From the NCBI GenBank assembly GCA_002384815.1, contig DGBN01000044.1, positions 1 to 42,957 on the forward strand: a stretch of 42,957 nt of DNA, written 5' to 3'. The DNA is from Oxalobacteraceae bacterium UBA4003 (GTDB lineage Bacteria; Pseudomonadota; Gammaproteobacteria; Burkholderiales; Burkholderiaceae_D). The position numbers and the translations under genes are program-made. The notes beneath the pieces were generated by a model that saw nothing but the letters and a program-made list of their open reading frames with translations, was not told where the DNA came from and ran no database searches. Of this stretch, positions 17,519 to 25,720 are shown one piece after another (within the stretch, counting starts at the first letter, position 1; every line of letters starts with the position of its first letter).

Positions 17519-18943
17519 ATGAAAAAAACTTTTATGTCTTCCTTCCCACGTTTCAAGTTCGTTTTTTCCACTTCGGCAGCAGTGCTGGCCGGCTTGCTGC
17601 TTGCTGCACCTGTGCATGCCGCCGATGCCTGGGGAACATATGGCAAACCATTTGCTGCGACTTCGCCCTGGAACAGTCGTCCGGTAGTACCTGTCTTCGG
17701 CGACTTTGTGATTCCCGTCTCTACCTATAAACCAGGCGTGGCTGGCGGCGAATGGTCTACCGGCGTGTTTCTTGCCGATGCCGGCGATGCGCCGATGACT
17801 GTCAGCGGTTTGCCAAAGACGCAAGGTTTGTGGGACCCGGATGCAGAAGCATTTCACGATGTCACAGTGCCGCGCTGGCCGACTAACGTCGCTGCAGCGA
17901 CGGCCAGCGATGGTCATGCCGATATCGTCGATCCTGTTACCGGCGTCGTGCATTCGTTCTGGCAGTTGAAGAAGGTCGATGGAAAATGGGTTGCCGCGCA
18001 ATATGCGTGGACGCGCATAGATGGCCGTGGCTGGGGTGATCCTGCGCATTACTTCCAGGGTTCGCGTGCGGCCGGTGTGCCGACCGCAGCAGGCTTGATA
18101 CGCAAGCACGAGATCAATGATGGCGACACCATGTATCGCCACGCGTTGGCGATGTCGCTGACTTTCAATGCCCTGTCACCTAATCCTACGTATATGTTTC
18201 CAGCGACGTCGGCCGATAACAATGCAGCGACTACCAACACCGGAAAAATTCCTGAAGGTGCATTGATGATGTTGCCGGCATCGTATGACACGCAAAAAAT
18301 CAGCAGCCCGGAGTTGCGCAAGGTGGCCGAAACTTTGAAAACCTATGGTGCGTATGTGGTTGATCGCAATTTCGGCACGCCGTTCTTCATCTATGTAGAG
18401 AATGGCGCCGGTTTCGATCTGCACAAGGGAGGCTGGAACAACGCCGTGGCTGACGATCTCGAACGGATGCGCGTTGCCTTGCGTCAGGTGAAGTCAGCAC
18501 AAAGCTGGATGGATGGCGATGGCAAGCCGATCACGCCGCAAAAGAATTTCAATTTACTGTCCATGCGCGGCCCATGGCAATTGCAGGCCGGCACTGCAGC
18601 GGGCGTATTTGATACCTGGCAACAGGCCGTGGTATTTCCGGCCGGCAGCGCACGCGTGATACAGGTTAATTATTCATCGCGCGGTTTGCATCCGCTGGCG
18701 TGGGCCGCGCCGCAAGTCGGCAAGACCTATCGCATACGTGCACTTGCCAGCGGTGGTGCAAAACTGCGTTTGCAGGTGCGCGAACCCTCAGGCTCGCCTT
18801 TGCATTTCGATAGCGGCGAATTGGGAAATGGCGAGACCAAGAATTTTGCATGGCCATCGAAGACCGCGATTGTGACTGTGCATGCGATCAGCGGTGTTGG
18901 TGAGCCATCGACGGTGCGCGGCGAGCTGCTGCTGCAGGATTGA
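17519..18943 (+). CDS. Secreted protein of unknown function in exopolysaccharide operon
   Basis: A 474-residue exported protein. A signal peptide ends at about residues 34-35 (APVHA-ADAW). The central domain (about 50-310) has distinctive conserved-looking stretches: SPWNSRP, DGHADIVDPVTG followed by FWQL, DGRGWGDPAHYFQGSRAAG, AGLIRKHEIN, HALAMSL, IPEGA and LKTYGAYVVDRN. From memory, this pattern resembles uncharacterised secreted proteins common in actinobacteria. I know no demonstrated activity for them. The C-terminal 120 residues look like a beta-sandwich of carbohydrate-binding type (YRIRALASGGAKLRLQVREP). Its place between two acyltransferases suggests a periplasmic or extracellular role on the polymer, for example lyase or hydrolase, but no catalytic motif is identified. 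ATG 17519 follows the previous stop by 12 nt. Confidence 0.8.
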   Translation: MKKTFMSSFPRFKFVFSTSAAVLAGLLLAAPVHAADAWGTYGKPFAATSPWNSRPVVPVFGDFVIPVSTYKPGVAGGEWSTGVFLADAGDAPMTVSGLPKTQGLWDPDAEAFHDVTVPRWPTNVAAATASDGHADIVDPVTGVVHSFWQLKKVDGKWVAAQYAWTRIDGRGWGDPAHYFQGSRAAGVPTAAGLIRKHEINDGDTMYRHALAMSLTFNALSPNPTYMFPATSADNNAATTNTGKIPEGALMMLPASYDTQKISSPELRKVAETLKTYGAYVVDRNFGTPFFIYVENGAGFDLHKGGWNNAVADDLERMRVALRQVKSAQSWMDGDGKPITPQKNFNLLSMRGPWQLQAGTAAGVFDTWQQAVVFPAGSARVIQVNYSSRGLHPLAWAAPQVGKTYRIRALASGGAKLRLQVREPSGSPLHFDSGELGNGETKNFAWPSKTAIVTVHAISGVGEPSTVRGELLLQD

Positions 18944-18951
18944 GCGCTTTG

Positions 18952-19518
18952 ATGAGCCGATTTTCACAGGACACCGATTGGCAAGCCGATTTGCAGCGTT
19001 ATGCCTTGCGTCGCCCATTCCTGAAGGAGCAGTCGATCTGGGCGGTGTGGATATATCGCTTTGGTCGTCGTGTCGATCGCATGTCCGAAGGTCTGGCAAA
19101 GAAAGCACTCACGTCTTTTTATTGGCTGTCGTTTCGTCTGGTCGAAACTGCAGTCGGCATCAGTCTGCCGAAGTCTGCAGCGATAGGTCCCGGGTTGCGG
19201 ATATGGCATTTCGGCGGGATTTTTCTGCATCCTGAGGTACGCATAGGCGCGAACTGCACGTTGCGGCAAGGCGTCACGATAGGCAATCGTGTTGCAGATG
19301 GTGCTGTACCGGTGATCGGCGATGACGTTGACTTCGGTGCGTATGCGCAGGTGTTGGGCGGTGTGCGTATCGGTAACGATTGTCATATCGGTGCGATGTC
19401 GGTGGTCTTGTGCGATGTGCCGGATGGTGCAACCGCAGTTGGCGTGCCGGCCAGAGTGATACAGAAATCTGCGGTTCTGCAGCAAACGCAAATCGTATCA
19501 GTCAGCGCAGCAGCATAA
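18952..19518 (+). CDS. Serine O-acetyltransferase-like hexapeptide acetyltransferase
   Basis: A 188-residue CysE/WcaB-like protein. A short helical N-terminus (RYALRRPFLKEQSIWAVWIY) precedes a left-handed beta-helix of hexapeptide repeats: IGPGLRIWHFGGIFLHP, IGANCTLRQGVTIGN, VIGDDVDFGAYAQVLGG, IGNDCHIGAMSVVL. It ends with VGVPARVI, the usual closing motif. In polysaccharide loci such enzymes use acetyl-CoA to O-acetylate sugars in the cytoplasm; they are rarely true cysteine-synthesis enzymes there. The ATG at 18952 is preferred. An upstream TTG (18940) overlapping the previous stop is possible. Confidence 0.85.
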   Translation: MSRFSQDTDWQADLQRYALRRPFLKEQSIWAVWIYRFGRRVDRMSEGLAKKALTSFYWLSFRLVETAVGISLPKSAAIGPGLRIWHFGGIFLHPEVRIGANCTLRQGVTIGNRVADGAVPVIGDDVDFGAYAQVLGGVRIGNDCHIGAMSVVLCDVPDGATAVGVPARVIQKSAVLQQTQIVSVSAAA

Positions 19519-19520
19519 AA

Positions 19521-20798
19521 ATGAATAAAGAAATGATGGAAGGAGTTGGTTTGGGCGCATTACGTATAGCTTACCTGATCAATCAGTATCCGAAGGTCAG
19601 TCATAGTTTCATCCGCAGGGAAATCCTTGCGCTGGAGCGGCAAGGCCTTGAGATAAATCGATTTGCCTTGCGCGGCTGGGAAGGCGATCTGGCGGATGCC
19701 GAAGATTTCACTGAGCGTGAACGCACGCGCTACATCCTGCAGCGCGGGGTGTTCGGTCTGCTGGGTTCGGTACTGGAAACCAAACTGACGTCGCCGATCA
19801 GATACATCAAGGCTTTGGCTTTGGCATTTCGCATGAGTCGGCGTGCCGATAGATCATGGCCATATCACCTGATTTATCTGGCCGAAGCATGCCGTCTTGC
19901 ACTTTGGTTGAAACGCGATGGCGTGACGCATCTACACGCGCATTTCGGTACCAATTCGGCTGAAGTCGCGATGCTGGCAAGCGAATTGAGTGGCATACCT
20001 TACAGCCTCACGATTCATGGTTCGGAAGAATTCGATAAGCCGGAATTCATCGGCTTGCCGGAAAAATTACGCCGTGCCACTTTTGTCGCTGCCGTCACTT
20101 CCTATTGTCGCAGTCAGTTGTATCGCAGCCTGCCGTATGCACAGTGGGGCAAGGTGCATGTCGTGCATTGCGGGCTGGAGCCGGCTTTCTACAATGACGT
20201 CGACATGACCTTGCCTGAGCGTCCGCGCTTCATCTGCATCGGCCGTTTGTGCGAGCAAAAAGGCCAGCAGATATTAATTGAGGCGGCATCCATCCTTGCA
20301 AGCAAAGGGATTGATTTTGAACTGGTGCTGGCGGGCGATGGTGAAATGCGCAAGGAAGTCGAAGCCTTGATTGCGAAATGCAATCTGGAGTCACGCGTGC
20401 GCATTACCGGCTGGATCAGCAGCGATCAGGTCAAGCAGGAAATCCTGGATGCACGCGCGATGGTGATGGCGAGCTTCGCAGAAGGCTTGCCGGTCGTGAT
20501 CATGGAGGCGATGTCGCTGCAGCGACCTATTTTGAGTACATGGATTACAGGTGTGCCGGAACTGGTGATGAACGGCGAAAACGGCTGGCTGTATCCGCCG
20601 GGTTCGGTTGAAGAATTGGCGCTGGCGATGGAGCGTTGCCTGGCAGCGTCAGCAGAAGATTTGTCGAGGATGGGACGGCTGGCGCGTGCACGCGTGCTGG
20701 AACGTCACGACATCGATCATGAGGCGGGCAAGCTGCATGCGCTGTTTCAGCGTGAGCATGATGGGGAAGGTCAGCTGACAGGAGCAGTGAAATGGTGA
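19521..20798 (+). CDS. Glycosyltransferase family 4 (GT-B fold)
   Basis: A 425-residue GT-B glycosyltransferase. The N-terminal domain has IAYLINQYPKVSHSFIRREI and the conserved HLHAHFGTNSAEVA. The C-terminal nucleotide-sugar domain has FICIGRLCEQKGQ, LAGDGEMR and FAEGLPVVIMEAMS (the E-x7-E motif), then GVPELVMNGENGWL. It adds a sugar to the repeat unit in the cytoplasm. Start choice is open: ATG 19521 has a poor ribosome-binding site, whereas the in-frame TTG at 19551 follows GGAAGGAG (19538-19545) by 5 nt and begins just before the conserved first strand. The 3' end overlaps the next gene by 7 nt. Confidence 0.88.
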   Translation: MNKEMMEGVGLGALRIAYLINQYPKVSHSFIRREILALERQGLEINRFALRGWEGDLADAEDFTERERTRYILQRGVFGLLGSVLETKLTSPIRYIKALALAFRMSRRADRSWPYHLIYLAEACRLALWLKRDGVTHLHAHFGTNSAEVAMLASELSGIPYSLTIHGSEEFDKPEFIGLPEKLRRATFVAAVTSYCRSQLYRSLPYAQWGKVHVVHCGLEPAFYNDVDMTLPERPRFICIGRLCEQKGQQILIEAASILASKGIDFELVLAGDGEMRKEVEALIAKCNLESRVRITGWISSDQVKQEILDARAMVMASFAEGLPVVIMEAMSLQRPILSTWITGVPELVMNGENGWLYPPGSVEELALAMERCLAASAEDLSRMGRLARARVLERHDIDHEAGKLHALFQREHDGEGQLTGAVKW

Positions 20799-21979
20799 TG
20801 TTGCTGCAAGGCGTATCGTTGTTGCTGCTGTTTCTGGCGGCGTTGCCGGTTGCCGTGCTGCTGGTGCAGACGGTGGCTGCTTTGCAAAAAATGCGCGTGT
20901 CGCCGCCGTCTGTGTTGAGCCGTGCCAGTGTTGCCGTTCTGGTGCCGGCGCATAACGAAGCGCGCGGCATCGCTGCAACCATCGCTTCCATCCGCGCACA
21001 ATTGCAGGACGGTGATCGTATTCTTGTCGTTGCGGATAACTGCTCAGATGAAACCGCTGCACTGGCGCTGGCCGCCGGTGCGCCGGTGCTGGAACGACAG
21101 GATGAACATCAGCGCGGCAAAGGTTATGCACTCGATGGCGGAGTACGGCAGCTGGCGGAGAACCCGCCAGATGTCGTAATCATGATTGATGCCGATTGCA
21201 TATTGCAGCCGGGGACGATAGCCAGACTCGCCGATCTGGCGATGACGACGCAACGTCCGGCACAGGCATTGGATCTGATGCAGGCACGAAAAAATTCCGG
21301 CTTGAAAATGCGCATAGCCGAGTTTGCCTGGATAGTGAAAAATCAGGTGCGTCCACTGGGTTTTCAACGTCTGGGTTTGCCTTGTCAGCTGATGGGTACC
21401 GGCATGGCTTTTCCGTGGGCGCTGATTCGAGATGCGGGATTGGCAAGCGGTAATCTGGCTGAAGACATGCAACTGGGGATAGAAATGGCGCGCAAGAATG
21501 CGGCACCTGTTTTTTGTCCCGAGGCTTGCGTAATCAGTTATTTTCCGGCCGGTGAAGAAGCGGCGCGCATGCAGAGAACGCGCTGGGAACACGGCCACAT
21601 GAGCATGATCCTTCACGAGGGTTTGCCTTTGTTGATGCAAGGCCTGCTAAAGCGCGACCGCATGCTGATCGCGATGGCGCTGGACATGTGCGTGCCACCG
21701 GTCGCATTGCTGGCCTTCGCCACGTTTGCGCTATTCATCACGGCCTTGCTTGCCTGTCTTGTTTTCGGTCTTGTGATGCCATTGCTGCTGGCTACTGCAA
21801 GTCTGTCTGGATTGATACTGGCGATATTGCTTGCGTGGCAGCGCTTCGCTCGTCATGTCCTGAGCCTGAGCGATCTGTTTTCTGCCGCGAGTTACATCTT
21901 CTGGAAGCTGCCGTTGTATCTGAAGTTTTTCATCAGTCGCCAGGTCGAATGGGTGAGGGCCAAGCGCGATGCAGACTAA
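20792..21979 (+). CDS. Membrane-anchored family 2 glycosyltransferase
   Basis: A 395-residue processive-like GT2 protein. One hydrophobic segment lies at residues about 4-30; the catalytic domain follows with VLVPAHNEARGI, VVADNCSDETA, ERQDEHQRGKGYALD, the metal-binding MIDADC and RTRWEHGHMS (RxRW-type motif). Two or three membrane helices follow near residues 295-350. The architecture resembles inner-membrane glycosyltransferases that work on lipid-linked sugars. It starts inside the previous gene (overlap 7 nt, with AGGAG upstream) and ends 11 nt inside the next, so translation of all three is probably coupled. Confidence 0.87.
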   Translation: MVMLLQGVSLLLLFLAALPVAVLLVQTVAALQKMRVSPPSVLSRASVAVLVPAHNEARGIAATIASIRAQLQDGDRILVVADNCSDETAALALAAGAPVLERQDEHQRGKGYALDGGVRQLAENPPDVVIMIDADCILQPGTIARLADLAMTTQRPAQALDLMQARKNSGLKMRIAEFAWIVKNQVRPLGFQRLGLPCQLMGTGMAFPWALIRDAGLASGNLAEDMQLGIEMARKNAAPVFCPEACVISYFPAGEEAARMQRTRWEHGHMSMILHEGLPLLMQGLLKRDRMLIAMALDMCVPPVALLAFATFALFITALLACLVFGLVMPLLLATASLSGLILAILLAWQRFARHVLSLSDLFSAASYIFWKLPLYLKFFISRQVEWVRAKRDAD

Positions 21980-23198
21980 TCATCTAATACGGCCGTCCGA
22001 GTTTGCTGCAGACTGCGATCCGGTTTCCATTCATCCGCATCGAACGGATTTTCATCGGCGCGTCTATTGCATTCTCGGCCTGCCTTTCGATGCGATCACA
22101 CTGAAGCAGGCGAGCGGGAACATTGCCGATGCGGCGCATCACAAGCGAGGCTGTTTTTTTTCGACCCCGAATCTGAATTTCGCGGTTGCCAGCCTGAATG
22201 GCGGTGCCTTTCGTGATTCGGTGATACGCAGCGATCTATCGGTGGCCGATGGCATGCCTTTGGTCTGGATTGCCAAACTGCTGGGATTGCCAATTACGGA
22301 GCGCGTTGCCGGCTCGACGCTATTTGAAGCATTGCGCAACAGCAGCGGACAGGCATTGTCGGTATATTTTTTCGGCGGGCCTGACGGTGTTGCCGAGATG
22401 GCAGCCAGCAAACTGAATGCGACGGCGTCCGGTTTGGTTTGTGTCGGACACAAGTCGCCGGGCTTTGCCAGCATCGAAGAGATGAGCGACGACGCTGTCA
22501 TCGAACATATCAATGACAGCAGGGCGGATTTTCTGGTGGTCGCATTGGGTGCAAAAAAAGGCCAGGCGTGGATAGAACATAACTTGCCGCGCTTGCAAGT
22601 GCCGATCGTCAGTCATTTGGGTGCAGTGGTTAATTTCGTTGCCGGTACCGTGAAGCGTGCGCCGGCATGGCTGGGAAAGTCGGGCGGCGAATGGTTGTGG
22701 CGTATCAAGGAAGAACCATTATTGTGGAAGCGCTACTTCAACGATGGAATCACCTTGTTCAGGCTGATGACGCTGCACGTGATTCCGTGCGCAGTGGCGA
22801 TGCGTTTGCGTAAACGTGACAGCAATGCAGTCGCAAACGCGCGCGTGTCTCTGGCAGTACAGGGAAGCAGTTGCACGATCACGGCAAGTGGTGCATGGGA
22901 AGAAAATAATCTGGAATCTCTGCGCGAGGTATTCGCCAGTGTGACGGCAAGGCCATTTCATATCCGGCTCGACTTAAGAGAAGTGACGTACATAGACAGT
23001 GCCTGCATGGCGCTGTTAATGCTGCTGTACGGACATCAATCGAAAATCGGACACGAATTTTCCATATGTCATGTACGACCTGCAGTCCGACGTTTGCTGC
23101 ATTTTTTTTGTGCCGATTATCTGATCGTGGGTATTAACGCCGAGCGGGAAAAGATCTGCATGGATGATCATGCATTGAGACAAAAAACAAGATCATGA
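21969..23198 (+). CDS. WecG/TagA/CpsF glycosyltransferase fused to a C-terminal STAS domain
   Basis: A 409-residue two-domain protein. Residues about 30-265 form a GT26 domain, with TPNLNF (66-70), RSDLSVADGMPLVWIA, the conserved VALGAKKGQAWIEHN, HLGAVVNFVAGTVKRAP and GGEWLWRIKEEP. GT26 enzymes add N-acetylmannosamine or related sugars, or glucuronate in GumK-like contexts, to lipid-linked acceptors. Residues about 290-395 resemble a STAS/anti-anti-sigma domain: a beta strand (VSLAVQGSSCTITASG), LDLREVTYIDSACMALLMLL with the phosphorylation-loop position as IDSAC (342-346), and a final helix. The usual glycine after DS is replaced by AC. The domain may regulate the enzyme or tether it to a partner. 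The ATG overlaps the upstream gene by 11 nt. Confidence 0.88.
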   Translation: MQTNHLIRPSEFAADCDPVSIHPHRTDFHRRVYCILGLPFDAITLKQASGNIADAAHHKRGCFFSTPNLNFAVASLNGGAFRDSVIRSDLSVADGMPLVWIAKLLGLPITERVAGSTLFEALRNSSGQALSVYFFGGPDGVAEMAASKLNATASGLVCVGHKSPGFASIEEMSDDAVIEHINDSRADFLVVALGAKKGQAWIEHNLPRLQVPIVSHLGAVVNFVAGTVKRAPAWLGKSGGEWLWRIKEEPLLWKRYFNDGITLFRLMTLHVIPCAVAMRLRKRDSNAVANARVSLAVQGSSCTITASGAWEENNLESLREVFASVTARPFHIRLDLREVTYIDSACMALLMLLYGHQSKIGHEFSICHVRPAVRRLLHFFCADYLIVGINAEREKICMDDHALRQKTRS

Positions 23199-23413
23199 CG
23201 CGTAATTTTTCTCTTTGCCTGCAAAGAAATATTTCCGGGTAAAAAGGTTTTTTCCACCGAAAATTTCCGAAAAAACATAATTCGTGCATCTATCCGTGCA
23301 TATTTTACAAGGATACCTTTTGTTACGAATTCCTCTTGTCAAAAAATGAACTTTGCTTTCACTCATGTCTCTTTGTAAAGGTACGCTCGCGGAGCTTCCT
23401 GGATAAATTGATC

Positions 23414-24433
23414 ATGAAAATATTAGTAACAGGAGGGGCCGGTTACATAGGCTCACATACATGCGTGGAACTGATCAATGCCGGTTATCAGGTGGTGGTG
23501 ATCGACAATCTTTGCAACAGCAAGGCGTCGGTACTGGAACGTGTGGCTGCCATCACCGGCGCGACGATTCCTTTCATGCAGGCCGACCTGCGTAATCGCG
23601 CATCAGTTGAAAAAATATTCGAGCAATATAATTTCGATGCTGTCATGCATTTTGCCGGACTGAAGGCAGTCGGCGAATCTGTGATGAAACCGCTGCGCTA
23701 TTACGAGAATAATGTCGAAGGCAGCCTGATGCTGTTTCAGGTGATGGCGGAGCACTATGTAACGAATCTGGTCTTCAGTTCATCGGCTACCGTATATGGC
23801 GATCCGGCAACGGTGCCGATACTGGAAAGTTTTCCACTGGCGGCAACCAATCCCTACGGCCGCAGCAAATTGATGATAGAAGAAATGTTGCGCGATCTGG
23901 CACATTCCGATCCGGCATGGCGCATTGCCTTGCTGCGCTACTTCAATCCGGCCGGCGCGCATGAGAGCGGCCTGATCGGCGAAGATCCGAGCGATATTCC
24001 CAATAATCTTTTTCCTTACGTGGCGCAGGTTGCCTCCGGGCGACGCGATTTACTGTCGGTGTACGGCAATGATTATCCGACCGACGACGGTACTGGTGTG
24101 CGCGATTACATCCATGTGGTGGATCTCGCCATCGGGCATGTCAAGGCACTGGAAAAACTGCTGGCCAACGAAGCCGGAGTACAGGCTTACAACCTCGGTA
24201 CCGGTTGCGGAAGTAGCGTGCTGCAAATGATTCAGACCTTTGAGAAAGCAAGCGGGCGACACGTGCCTTATCGCGTGGTGGCACGACGTCCCGGCGATGT
24301 TGCCGTGTGTTACGCCGATGCGTCGCTGGCGCAGCGCGAACTCGGTTGGCACGCGCATCGCACTATCGAACAGATGTGCGTCGATACATGGCGCTGGCAA
24401 AGCATGTCGGAAGAGCGTTTTGACTATGCCTGA
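23414..24433 (+). CDS. galE: UDP-glucose 4-epimerase
   Basis: A 339-residue NAD-dependent short-chain epimerase that interconverts UDP-glucose and UDP-galactose (or the N-acetyl forms). The N-terminal GGAGYIGSHT is the NAD-binding GxxGxxG. Catalytic SSSATVYG (near residue 124) and NPYGRSK (Tyr near 149) are present, as are RYFNPAGAHESG and the DGTGVRDYIHVVDLA motif of GalE. The length matches E. coli GalE. The start at 23414 is where the conserved fold begins; an in-frame upstream ATG would add 26 unconserved residues. A 215-nt AT-rich gap precedes it, the largest inside the locus, so galE may have its own promoter and begin a second transcription unit. Confidence 0.94.
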   Translation: MKILVTGGAGYIGSHTCVELINAGYQVVVIDNLCNSKASVLERVAAITGATIPFMQADLRNRASVEKIFEQYNFDAVMHFAGLKAVGESVMKPLRYYENNVEGSLMLFQVMAEHYVTNLVFSSSATVYGDPATVPILESFPLAATNPYGRSKLMIEEMLRDLAHSDPAWRIALLRYFNPAGAHESGLIGEDPSDIPNNLFPYVAQVASGRRDLLSVYGNDYPTDDGTGVRDYIHVVDLAIGHVKALEKLLANEAGVQAYNLGTGCGSSVLQMIQTFEKASGRHVPYRVVARRPGDVAVCYADASLAQRELGWHAHRTIEQMCVDTWRWQSMSEERFDYA

Positions 24434-24434
24434 G

Positions 24435-24459
24435 CAAGCCGGTTCCGGCTTGTCGTTTT
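24435..24459 (+). terminator. Terminator-like hairpin after galE
   Basis: CAAGCCG (24435-24441) pairs perfectly with CGGCTTG (24446-24452) around GTTC, followed by TCGTTTT. The short, broken T-run makes it a weak or partial terminator between galE and the nucleotidyltransferase gene. Confidence 0.45.
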
Positions 24460-24514
24460 ACTTCAATTCATTCCATTTCTGCATTTTCAATCAATCACAC
24501 CATTCAGGGAAAAC

Positions 24515-25720
24515 ATGAAAGCAATGATCCTTGCAGCAGGCAAAGGAACGCGTGTCCAGCCTCTTACCTATGAATTGCCGAAGCCGATGATTCCGATACT
24601 CGGCAAGCCGGTGATGGAATATCTGGTCGAACATCTGGTCAAATACGGTATCCATGAAATCATGGTGAACGTCAGTTACCTGCATCAGAAAATAGAAGAT
24701 TACTTTGGCGAAGGCCAGCGTTTCGGCGCGCAAATCGGTTATTCGTTTGAAGGTTACATGACTGACGATGGCGAAGTCATGCCCAAACCGATAGGCTCGG
24801 CTGGCGGCTTGAAGAAAATTCAGGAATTCGGAGGCTTCTTCGACGAAACCACGCTGGTGATTTGCGGCGATGCCTTGATCGATCTGGATATCAAATCCGC
24901 GCTGTTCGAGCATAGACAAAAAGGTGCGATGGTCAGCATTATCACGAAAGAAGTCGCACCTGAAAAAACCGTTGATTACGGCATGGTCGTGACCGATGAA
25001 GAAGGTCGTGTTCTGTCATTCCAGGAAAAACCCAAACCGGAAGAGGCCTTGTCCAATCTGGCCAGTACCGGTATTTACATCTTCGAGCCGGAAGTGCTGG
25101 ACCTGATTCCGTCAGGTGAAGAATTCGATATCGGTTCGCAGCTGTTTCCCTTGCTGGTGGAAAAAGGCGTGCCCTTCTTTGCACAAAAGCGCTTTTTCAA
25201 CTGGATAGATATCGGTAACGTAAAAGATTACTGGGCCGTTTCGCAAAGCGTGATGCTGGGCGAGATGGCACATATGACGATGCCGGGTACGCAAGTCAAA
25301 AAAGGTTTGTGGGTCGGTCTGAACACCAGTATCGATTGGGAGGGCACAATGATAGAAGGGCCAGTCTATCTTGGTTCCGGCAGTACGATAGAAGCCGGCA
25401 GCACCATCATAGGCCCGACCTGGATAGGGCACGGTAGCCAGATTTGCAGCGGCTCCAAAGTTGAACGCAGCATTCTGTTTGAATACACACGCGTATCGCC
25501 GCATTCCAGCATGACTGAGCTGGTTGTTTGCACCGATTATTGCGTCAGTCGTGAAGGCAAGATGCGCCATGTATCCGACTGCGTGCAGGATTCCTGGCGC
25601 GATGCACGCGACAGACGAGGCAAAACGCGCGAGAAAAGAATTCCTGCAGCCAAGGAAAAAATGCCGGGGAAAGCCGACGCCGTCATCGCAGGGAACAAGA
25701 ATTTTGCAGGTGCCGTGTGA
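24515..25720 (+). CDS. Sugar-1-phosphate nucleotidyltransferase (NDP-sugar pyrophosphorylase)
   Basis: A 401-residue protein. The N-terminal NTP-transferase domain has LAAGKGTRVQPLT, LPKPMIPILGKPVMEYL, the KPIGSAGGL loop, VICGDALIDLD and FQEKPKPEEA, and a hydrophobic core typical of glucose- or mannose-1-phosphate nucleotidyltransferases. The C-terminal region (about residues 255-340) is a left-handed beta-helix of hexapeptide repeats (IEGPVYLGSGSTIEAGSTIIGP). The last 45 residues are basic and probably disordered. It makes an activated sugar for the exopolysaccharide; the nucleotide cannot be read with confidence. GGGAAA precedes the ATG. The 3' end overlaps manC by 4 nt (GTGA). Confidence 0.88.
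   Translation: MKAMILAAGKGTRVQPLTYELPKPMIPILGKPVMEYLVEHLVKYGIHEIMVNVSYLHQKIEDYFGEGQRFGAQIGYSFEGYMTDDGEVMPKPIGSAGGLKKIQEFGGFFDETTLVICGDALIDLDIKSALFEHRQKGAMVSIITKEVAPEKTVDYGMVVTDEEGRVLSFQEKPKPEEALSNLASTGIYIFEPEVLDLIPSGEEFDIGSQLFPLLVEKGVPFFAQKRFFNWIDIGNVKDYWAVSQSVMLGEMAHMTMPGTQVKKGLWVGLNTSIDWEGTMIEGPVYLGSGSTIEAGSTIIGPTWIGHGSQICSGSKVERSILFEYTRVSPHSSMTELVVCTDYCVSREGKMRHVSDCVQDSWRDARDRRGKTREKRIPAAKEKMPGKADAVIAGNKNFAGAV

Noticed and set aside
16598..18142. 514-codon open frame on the minus strand
   Set aside because: It runs antisense to the acyltransferase and secreted-protein genes, both of which have clear motifs; its own translation has none.
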